A stretch of 21,449 nt of DNA from an uncultured Rubritalea sp. Lineage in GTDB: Bacteria; Verrucomicrobiota; Verrucomicrobiia; Verrucomicrobiales; Akkermansiaceae. Positions 15,850-21,449 of the stretch are shown here, piece after piece (within the stretch, counting starts at the first letter, position 1; each line of letters begins with the position of its first letter). Both the position numbers and the translations under genes were made by a program. The notes under the pieces were generated by a model, which was not told where the DNA came from, ran no database searches, and saw only the letters and a list, made by a program, of their open reading frames with translations. The DNA lies in the NCBI GenBank assembly GCA_937951395.1, contig CALFBV010000116.1, forward strand, positions 1-21,449. The letters are read 5' to 3'.

Positions 15850-16371
15850 CTAGCTAGTTTGTTTCTGGTTAGATTTTCTGTTCATGTATTTCTTGATCAA
15901 ATAGCGGAAGATGAAAAATAGTGGGATAGCAAACCATGGTGCAATGAGTGCCCATGCTTCTATCCCATAAAGAGCAGTCATGCCGAAGTCCCTGGCAAAC
16001 TGCATTGGGTCTTCTTTGAATTTGACGAGTAGCTGTGGAATACTGAATGGTATGTGAGGAGCGCCATTAATAGATTCCCCGATGCGGATGAAAACTAAAA
16101 TCAGACCGAGGTGCAGTGGGTAAAATAAGCTCTTAAAGAGTAATAAGAACGGAAGGTTCATCCGTAAAACAGAACCTACTAGAAGACTCAGCAGGTTGGT
16201 AGAACCTAACACTGGGAAAGCGGATATGACTGGTGAGATAGCCATTGTGAGCGATATTTTTTCTACCGAGACCCCACGACTGAGTTGATTCTTAATTGGT
16301 TTCACCATAAACTTCTTCCAGAATCTGGAGAGTCTGCCTTCTGGTGCTGGGACTGTTTGTTCCTGAGTCAA
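15850..16371 (-). CDS. DUF2062 membrane protein
   Basis: This 173-residue protein has the DUF2062 pattern: a basic N-terminal stretch (FWKKFMVKPIKNQL), then LG-x-x-x-LL-x-x-LVGSVLRMN near residues 57-72, a long hydrophobic pair of helices, and a last helix followed by KKYMNRKSNQK. Proteins of this family are small inner-membrane proteins without known activity, sometimes fused to or next to glycosyltransferases and lipid-active methylases. The start is a TTG at 16371 (no ATG is available before residue 22), 14 bases after the first methylase gene, with no Shine-Dalgarno site. A start at the internal ATG (MVKPIK) is possible. Its insertion between methylase and DUF1295 genes is a departure from the mycobacterial order. 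Confidence 0.75.
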   Translation of the reverse strand: MTQEQTVPAPEGRLSRFWKKFMVKPIKNQLSRGVSVEKISLTMAISPVISAFPVLGSTNLLSLLVGSVLRMNLPFLLLFKSLFYPLHLGLILVFIRIGESINGAPHIPFSIPQLLVKFKEDPMQFARDFGMTALYGIEAWALIAPWFAIPLFFIFRYLIKKYMNRKSNQKQTS

Positions 16372-16385
16372 AATTTCGATAAGTC

Positions 16386-17648
16386 TTATCTAACAGATGT
16401 AAGTTTTTCGTTGTTGGGTTTTGTATAGATAGCTTGGACTACACTGATGTTTCTGGTGGCGAATGCGGCTTCGCAATACTTAAGGTAGTAATTCCATTTG
16501 CGGATGAAGGTATCGTCGAAGCCTTGTTCTTTTACGGAAGCTAACTCTGCATTGAAGCGATCATACCATTCTGAAAGTGTGCGTGCGTAGTCTAGTCCCA
16601 TGTCGTCTATTTGGAAGGTGCTGAGCTCTCCGGTCTTTTTCATCACTTCATTGAGGCGTCCTAGTGAAATGAGTAGGGAACCCGGGAAGATGTGTCTTTG
16701 GATGAAGTCCACACCGCGCTTGAGTTCATCATAACGGCTGTCTGGAACGGTGATCATTTGTAGTCCGAGTGCTCCGTCTGGCTTGAGGAGTTCGTTGCAT
16801 TTACTGAAATAGCTAGGTAGAAACTTATCACCCACAGCTTCTAGCATTTCAATGGATACGATGTGATCAAACTCGCCGGTAATCTCGCGGTAGTCTTGGA
16901 GACGTAGTTCTATTTTGTCTTCTAATCCTGCTCTTTTGACTCGCTGTTGTGCGTAGTTTAACTGTTCCTGAGAAATGGTGACTCCGATAATCTTACAACC
17001 ATAGATAGATGCAGCGTGACACGCAAACCCGCCCCAGCCACAGCCTATTTCTAAGACTTCATCGCCTTCCTTGAGCTGTAGCTTCTGGCAGAGAGCATCA
17101 TATTTCGCGAATTGTGCTTCCTCTAAGGAGGTCTCTTCTTTAGTGAAAAGACCACTCGAATACGTCATCGATGGATCGAGAAACAACTTATAAAAATCGT
17201 TTCCTAAATCGTAGTGTTCGGAGATGTTTTTCTTACTGGTGCGGATAGTATTTGCGCGGGCGATGTGGAAGATCTTGTTGATGAATTTGAATTTATTCAC
17301 CGCCTTGATCTTGTTAGATGATCCCTTCACACCTGTCTTGGCTTTCATGTTGCGGATGAACCAAGTAATGACCGCTCTGATATCTGGAGTGTCCCAGACC
17401 TTCTCCATGTAGGCTTCGCCTAACCCGATGTTGCCATACGCCACGCATTGTCTGAAGAACTCGTTGTCATCGTTGAGATGGATTTCTGCTTCTACTTCAT
17501 GATCCTTGGCTCCGTATTGCTTTTCCGTGCCATCACTATAGCGGAGAAGTAGCCCACTCACGGGCATGCTAGAGAAGAGTTTCTGGATGACTTTTTCCTG
17601 CCATATTCCCTTATTAGGTTTGGTGATTTCTGGTGTGTTACTATCCAT
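16386..17648 (-). CDS. CFA-synthase-family fatty acid methylase (UfaA1/UfaM-like)
   Basis: At 420 residues the protein has the Cfa layout: an N-terminal lipid-binding domain (about 1-130), HYDLGNDFYKLFLDPSMTYSSG at about 145-166 (key residues YDLGN and YSS), SAM motif EIGCGWGG at 200-207, SIEMLEAVG at 265-273 and FIQRHIFPG near 316. Cfa enzymes act on double bonds in phospholipid acyl chains. Here the Cys that helps hold bicarbonate in E. coli Cfa is Ser165, and the later His is Gln297 in LQMIT, while Glu270 is kept. These swaps occur, as far as I recall, in the UfaA1/UfaM branch, which makes methyl or methylene branches, not cyclopropane rings. The neighbours (FAD enzyme, DUF1365) support that branch. 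The start is 2 bases after the DUF1365 stop; no ribosome binding site is visible. Confidence 0.9.
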   Translation of the reverse strand: MDSNTPEITKPNKGIWQEKVIQKLFSSMPVSGLLLRYSDGTEKQYGAKDHEVEAEIHLNDDNEFFRQCVAYGNIGLGEAYMEKVWDTPDIRAVITWFIRNMKAKTGVKGSSNKIKAVNKFKFINKIFHIARANTIRTSKKNISEHYDLGNDFYKLFLDPSMTYSSGLFTKEETSLEEAQFAKYDALCQKLQLKEGDEVLEIGCGWGGFACHAASIYGCKIIGVTISQEQLNYAQQRVKRAGLEDKIELRLQDYREITGEFDHIVSIEMLEAVGDKFLPSYFSKCNELLKPDGALGLQMITVPDSRYDELKRGVDFIQRHIFPGSLLISLGRLNEVMKKTGELSTFQIDDMGLDYARTLSEWYDRFNAELASVKEQGFDDTFIRKWNYYLKYCEAAFATRNISVVQAIYTKPNNEKLTSVR

Positions 17649-17650
17649 GA

Positions 17651-18442
17651 TTATTTTTTAGTGAGGCTTTTATGTGGGCGGAGGACTTCGATCTGGTCAG
17701 AGGCTGTGCCTGATTTATTAGAAATGGGGAATTTACGAATCCACATGATCAGTGCATGCCAGTGGATGAGGAAAATGACGCGTAATGTGAGTAGGGGGTA
17801 TCTAATGGTATACCAGCTTAGGCGCAGAGTACTAAAGGATTTTTGATGACCACGAATGGTGCTCACTAAAACCAAGCCCTCATCATCTTCATCATTGATG
17901 TTGATTGACCATTTTTCATCCTTGGGTCCTATCTGGAAGTCGAAGTAGTCGTTTACTTTTGAAAATGGAGAGACGTAGAAAGCTTTCGCAGTTTTAAGCT
18001 TATACCAGCCGCGTTTGTCTTTCTCATCGATGAGGAACATCTTCTTTTCAAGGAAAGTGTTTCCCACTTCAGCTACGGTTGCGATCACTTCTCCAGAATC
18101 ATTTTCTAAGTAATAGAATGATACGGGATTAAACTGATATCCGAAAATACGTGGAAAAGTTTGTAAGTAGCAGGTGGAAATTTTTGTCAGATCAAATTTT
18201 TTGGTTTCTAAGAAATCAAAGAGTTTTTCTTTGATCGTTTTTTCAGTTCCCTCATCGAGGTAGTCTGCGTCTCTAATACAATAAATGTTCCAGCTGTTTC
18301 TGCTGAATAACCAGTGCTTCTTACTAAGCTGGTCTAGTTCGTCTAAATCGAGCGACATCATGAACACGGAGTAGGTAAATTGGCGCTCGACAGGTTTCAG
18401 TCGTTTATGAAAAATTTTACATTGGTAGAGCGATGATTTCAT
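17651..18442 (-). CDS. DUF1365 protein (UfaO-like candidate)
   Basis: The family signature is clear: SLYQCKIFHKRLKPVERQF at the start (key residues Y-x-G/C-x-x-x-H-x-R), then PRIFGYQFNPVSFYYLEN in the middle (key FGYQFNPVSFYY). DUF1365 proteins nearly always sit between an FAD amine-oxidase-like gene and a CFA-type methylase, as here. In Rhodobacter sphaeroides a gene set with these families is needed for furan fatty acids, and the oxygen-inserting factor UfaO comes from that set; I believe it is the DUF1365 protein but cannot verify this. I choose the ATG at 18442, not the TTG at 18448: an AAGGAG sits 9 bases upstream of the ATG, and the ATG then overlaps the upstream TGA in the classic ATGA form. 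Confidence 0.88.
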   Translation of the reverse strand: MKSSLYQCKIFHKRLKPVERQFTYSVFMMSLDLDELDQLSKKHWLFSRNSWNIYCIRDADYLDEGTEKTIKEKLFDFLETKKFDLTKISTCYLQTFPRIFGYQFNPVSFYYLENDSGEVIATVAEVGNTFLEKKMFLIDEKDKRGWYKLKTAKAFYVSPFSKVNDYFDFQIGPKDEKWSININDEDDEGLVLVSTIRGHQKSFSTLRLSWYTIRYPLLTLRVIFLIHWHALIMWIRKFPISNKSGTASDQIEVLRPHKSLTKK

Positions 18443-19734
18443 TTCCAAACGCTCCTTCCAAGTATGGTTTCACAAAGTGTCACTGCTGACAGTAGACCGT
18501 CTTCATGGAAGCCGTAGCGTTGCCAGGCACCACAGAAAAAGGTATTTGTCTCGCTCAGTCCTTCTTCGTGTAGGCGCGGAATTTCTTTTTGTGCAGTGAT
18601 CGCCGCTAGATCGAAAAGTGGGTGCCTATACTCGATCGTTCTTAGGATATTTTTAGGCTGTTTTTGAGGGTTGATGGTGACGAAGTACTGCTCATTCTCA
18701 GAGACGCCTTGCAGTGAATTCATCCAATAATGGGTAGAGCTTCTGAGACCTTCATCAGTATCGCCTATTTCATAATTCCATGATGCCCAGCAGGGTTTGT
18801 TCTTTGGCATCACGCTGGCATCCGTGTGCATTACTGCTGTGTTTGGCTGGTACTGAAACGCAGAGAGAATCTTAGATTCAGAAAGGGTAGGATCTGCTGT
18901 TAGTTTCAGTGAGTCATCGGCATGAGTAGCAAGAATCACTTGATCAAAGGTTTGCACTCCGTTCTGAGAACTTACCTCTACGCCTTCTGCTGTTCTGCGG
19001 ATAGAGGTTACTGGGTTGTTAACCTGTATTTTATCGTGAAATGGCTGGATCAATTTCTCAACATAAGACTTAGACCCACCACAGACAGTTCTCCATTGCT
19101 TGCGTTCTTTCACTGCGAGAAATCCATGGTTTTTCCAGAATCTCATCAGAGTGATAGCGGGGAATTGCTCTATTTTTTCTGGCGGGCTTGACCAAACGGC
19201 AGATGCCATTGGTACGAGATACCAGCGAAGGAAATTCTCACCATAGTCACGGTGCACCACATACTCACGTAGTGTCATGTGGTGCAGTTTTTCGTTCTCT
19301 ATATCCTCTAGTGCATCAGTATTAAAGCTCTTGATCTGGAAGAGCATTTTCCAAAATTTAAGATTAAATATATTCTTACGCTGCCCGAAAATCTGGTTCA
19401 TTTTACCCCCATTGAACTCCAGTCCATCAGGCAGATGATTGACAGAGAATGACATGTCAGTTTTTTTCGTCTCTACCTTTAGCGCTGCAAATAAGCGTGT
19501 CAGATGTGGATAGGTGTCCTCATTATAAACCATGAATCCCGTGTCGATAGGGATGTCCCTATTACCTTCCTTGACCGTAACTGTGTTGGTGTGACCACCG
19601 ATATAGTCATTCGCTTCATAGAGCGTGAGCTCTGCATCATTCTTTAGGAAATGCGCGCAGCCTAAACCAGAAATCCCAAGACCGACGATGGCGATGGTGG
19701 GTTTCTTTTTATCGTTAGTAGGATTAGATGACAT
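18439..19734 (-). CDS. FAD-dependent amine-oxidase-like dehydrogenase/desaturase (UfaD/BfaA-like position)
   Basis: An N-terminal Rossmann dinucleotide fold VGLGISGLG at residues 17-25 with E40 closing the beta-alpha-beta unit, GGHTNT near 46-51 and IPIDTGFMVYNE near 61-72 place this in the flavin amine oxidase/phytoene desaturase superfamily; the C-terminal CGAWQRYGFHEDGLLSA is the second FAD-contacting motif. The subgroup with PIDTGF-x-V-x-N is the one found beside DUF1365 and CFA-type methylases. In tuberculostearic acid synthesis a flavoprotein partner reduces the methylene group, and in furan fatty acid synthesis a desaturase adds a second double bond; either reaction fits. It overlaps the upstream desaturase gene by 11 bases and the DUF1365 start by 4. 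There is no signal peptide, so it works at the inner face of the membrane. Confidence 0.9.
   Translation of the reverse strand: MSSNPTNDKKKPTIAIVGLGISGLGCAHFLKNDAELTLYEANDYIGGHTNTVTVKEGNRDIPIDTGFMVYNEDTYPHLTRLFAALKVETKKTDMSFSVNHLPDGLEFNGGKMNQIFGQRKNIFNLKFWKMLFQIKSFNTDALEDIENEKLHHMTLREYVVHRDYGENFLRWYLVPMASAVWSSPPEKIEQFPAITLMRFWKNHGFLAVKERKQWRTVCGGSKSYVEKLIQPFHDKIQVNNPVTSIRRTAEGVEVSSQNGVQTFDQVILATHADDSLKLTADPTLSESKILSAFQYQPNTAVMHTDASVMPKNKPCWASWNYEIGDTDEGLRSSTHYWMNSLQGVSENEQYFVTINPQKQPKNILRTIEYRHPLFDLAAITAQKEIPRLHEEGLSETNTFFCGAWQRYGFHEDGLLSAVTLCETILGRSVWK
18452..18457 (-). promoter_or_regulatory. Ribosome binding site that fixes the DUF1365 start
   Basis: AAGGAG on the minus strand, within the end of the FAD enzyme gene, lies 9 bases before the ATG at 18442 and only 3 bases before the competing TTG at 18448. 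It is one of the few clear Shine-Dalgarno sites in the window. Confidence 0.7.
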
Positions 19735-20698
19735 CGGAAATCTTTGTTTTATTGCTGGATTGTTCTTCCTTTAGCAACTCCTTAGGAACTTGACGTAGAT
19801 TTCTAATCAATCCGAGCCAAGACATTAATTTCAGCCCATAATAAGTGATATCAAATTCCCACCATCTGAATCCCTGTCTAGTGCTGTGTGGATAGCGATG
19901 ATGGTTATTATGCCAGCCTTCACCGAGCGTGATGATGGCAAGTAGAGCGCTGTTGCGGCTATCATCATCTGTTTCATAGCGCTGCTTACCCCAGACATGC
20001 GCCATGGAGTTGATCATCAGTGTGCCGTGAAGTAGGAACACGGTGCTTACGAAAAATGTCCAAACGAAGAACTGCGCAGCGGTTACACCCAGTGATGGAT
20101 AGACCGTTTCCAGAAAATATCCGATACCATACATCGCCGCGCCATAAAGGTAAGGTACTAGCTGATCGAAACGATTCAGAAATACTAACTCTGGGTATTT
20201 CGCGAGGTCTTTGATCTGGCTGTAGTCAGTGGGGAAATTTCTTTTACAAGTGATCCAGCCGATGTGAGACCACCAGAACCCCTGCACGCCTGGTGAGTGG
20301 AGATCTTCGTCTGTGTCAGAGTGTTTGTGGTGGTGACGATGGTTAGCTGCCCACCAGAGAGCACCGCGTTGCATGGCTGTATTTCCCCAGACTGCGATGA
20401 TAAACTGCATCACTCTACTCGTCTTAAATGTACGATGAGAAAAGTAACGATGATAAAACCCGGTGATCGCAAACATGCGCAACACATACATTGCGATAGC
20501 AGCAATCACTGCCGTAGGACTCCAGCCTACCCAGATCAGAAAAAATAGACCTAGGTGGATGATAATGAATGGAATGCAGCGCTCCCAGTCCATTTTTTCT
20601 TCAAGTGACTTAGGGTTTTCTATGCGCTTGTAATCAGAGTCCAGCCAGTGCCCCAGCATGTCCTTGATCCTTGATGCTGTCTTTTGTTTATGATCCAT
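19724..20698 (-). CDS. Membrane fatty acyl desaturase (acyl-CoA/acyl-lipid delta-9 type)
   Basis: Three histidine boxes of the di-iron desaturase family are present: HRYFSH near residues 83-88, HRHHH near 120-124 in WWAANHRHHHKHSDTDEDLHSP (key residues), and EGWHNNHHRYP near the C-terminus. Four hydrophobic helices lie between them. The wording is that of stearoyl-CoA-desaturase-like delta-9 enzymes, which use O2 to place a cis double bond in a saturated C16/C18 chain. In this operon it would supply the unsaturated acyl chain that the CFA-type methylase needs. I start at the ATG at 20698, which has GGAG 6 bases upstream; an ATG at 20710 in frame adds four residues. The 3' end overlaps the FAD enzyme gene by 11 bases, indicating coupled translation. 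Confidence 0.92.
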   Translation of the reverse strand: MDHKQKTASRIKDMLGHWLDSDYKRIENPKSLEEKMDWERCIPFIIIHLGLFFLIWVGWSPTAVIAAIAMYVLRMFAITGFYHRYFSHRTFKTSRVMQFIIAVWGNTAMQRGALWWAANHRHHHKHSDTDEDLHSPGVQGFWWSHIGWITCKRNFPTDYSQIKDLAKYPELVFLNRFDQLVPYLYGAAMYGIGYFLETVYPSLGVTAAQFFVWTFFVSTVFLLHGTLMINSMAHVWGKQRYETDDDSRNSALLAIITLGEGWHNNHHRYPHSTRQGFRWWEFDITYYGLKLMSWLGLIRNLRQVPKELLKEEQSSNKTKISDVI

Positions 20699-20719
20699 TC
20701 CGTTCTCCATACTGCGCTG

Positions 20720-21376
20720 TTAGAGGCGTTTTTTAATCATGCGGATACCGCCACCGATGACTGACACATGCTCAAACATTCCGCTCGTTGAGTCCCAGAA
20801 GTCTTGGTGAATCAGAGCTTTTCCATCTTTATCAAATACCACGTGAGACATCCCTATCGATACGATTTCCTTACCGCTGGCTAGCTTGGGTGCGGAGAAC
20901 TTCATCGTCCAGCGAAGGTAGTATCCATTCCCCGTAGTAGATTTAGAAATATCTTCTATTTCCAAGGAGTAGCCAGTCATCACCTTCGAGGTTTTGATGA
21001 AGTGCTGCTTTATTTCTCCGCGATTCGTGAGTGTTTTTAGAGTGTCATTGAGATACGCATTTTCAGCATAGACATTAGAGATTTCGCGCTCGATAAATTC
21101 CTCAGATCCGATATCTTGTAGGAATTTACTGAAGCGGTCCAGGGCGGCTTTTGATTCAGCTTCACTGAGGTCAGCAGTTTGTGGGGCTGAGGCAGTTTTC
21201 GCTTTATAGTATGTGAGTGCTTGTTCGTTCATATTTTTATTCTGACTACAACCAGTGATGAGAAATAGGGCTATACACATAGAAAATCCGACCCATCCCA
21301 GCCAAGGGAATATCGTTTTTATTCCACTCAAGATAGGAGAGGGGTGAGAAGTTCTTTTCTGATTACTGGTCTTCAT
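20720..21376 (-). CDS. SnoaL/NTF2-like lipoprotein, first gene of the operon
   Basis: The N-terminus has a signal sequence with a long polar part, a hydrophobic core (about residues 22-41) and a good lipobox LITGC with Cys43. After an Ala/Ser/Gln-rich linker, residues about 65-190 look like a SnoaL/NTF2-fold domain: LDRFSKFLQDIG, NAYLNDTLKTLTNRGEIKQHF and HQDFWDSTSG, a cone-shaped fold that can hold a hydrophobic ligand. NTF2-like proteins accompany CFA/DUF1365 gene sets in several proteobacteria, from memory. It may bind or carry a lipid in the periplasm. Start is uncertain: the frame is open to a GTG at 21415; the ATG at 21376 gives a more normal signal peptide. The desaturase gene begins 9-21 bases downstream. 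The AT-rich 21416-21449 edge may hold the operon promoter. Confidence 0.8.
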   Translation of the reverse strand: MKTSNQKRTSHPSPILSGIKTIFPWLGWVGFSMCIALFLITGCSQNKNMNEQALTYYKAKTASAPQTADLSEAESKAALDRFSKFLQDIGSEEFIEREISNVYAENAYLNDTLKTLTNRGEIKQHFIKTSKVMTGYSLEIEDISKSTTGNGYYLRWTMKFSAPKLASGKEIVSIGMSHVVFDKDGKALIHQDFWDSTSGMFEHVSVIGGGIRMIKKRL

Positions 21377-21449
21377 AGATATAGAACGAAGCAAAGGTTG
21401 ATTTAGATGCTTCACTCTTAATAATAGTAATTAATTATTTTTTTACTAT

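Noticed and set aside
1..21449. CRISPR array, transposon ends, tRNA or rRNA genes, phage genes
   Set aside because: Reading both strands I found no regularly spaced repeats, no transposase or integrase, and no cloverleaf or rRNA-like sequence.

Overview
The window looks like a chromosomal segment of a free-living Gram-negative bacterium, most likely of the Verrucomicrobiota/Planctomycetota side of the tree. That is an inference from a secreted purple-acid-phosphatase-type enzyme with a C-terminal galactose-binding-like domain and a downstream TPR gene, from mostly weak Shine-Dalgarno signals, and from the gene mix; no rRNA or marker gene settles it. GC content is moderate by eye. I see no tRNA, rRNA, CRISPR array, insertion sequence or phage gene.

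Left part (1-4208, + strand): a close-packed cluster with the 3' part of an NDP-sugar synthase (its start lies outside the window), an AmgK-like sugar kinase, an unrecognised four-helix membrane protein and argB (N-acetylglutamate kinase). The first two resemble the kinase/nucleotidyltransferase pair that activates amino sugars for cell-wall recycling. argB meets the next genes tail to tail with a 4-base overlap.

Middle (4205-14010): on the - strand, a fused Maf pyrophosphatase-lipid kinase gene behind a short RlmB-type rRNA methyltransferase; then on the + strand a coiled-coil lipoprotein and an orphan ParA ATPase. After a gene-free gap of about 400 bases come lgt (with a large internal insertion), a glycine-rich microprotein with a clear sigma70-type promoter and rho-independent terminator, and an exported VOC-fold protein, all on the - strand. 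On the + strand a secreted purple-acid-phosphatase-like gene is split by a 1-nt frameshift near 11501-11510 and is followed by a translationally coupled TPR gene.

Right part (14015-21376, - strand): one tight eight-gene operon. In transcription order: SnoaL/NTF2-like lipoprotein, acyl desaturase, FAD amine-oxidase-like dehydrogenase, DUF1365, CFA-synthase-family methylase, DUF2062 membrane protein, DUF1295 membrane protein (steroid-reductase-like) and a second CFA/coclaurine-NMT-like methylase. The FAD enzyme-DUF1365-methylase-DUF1295 order matches, as I recall it, the Mycobacterium tuberculosis Rv0449c-Rv0446c (ufaA1) block. The same families make methyl-branched and furan fatty acids in Rhodobacter. 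The likely job is to introduce a double bond, methylate it and further desaturate, reduce or oxidise it on membrane phospholipids. This operon, carrying its own desaturase and a second methylase, is the best candidate in the window for an undescribed pathway.
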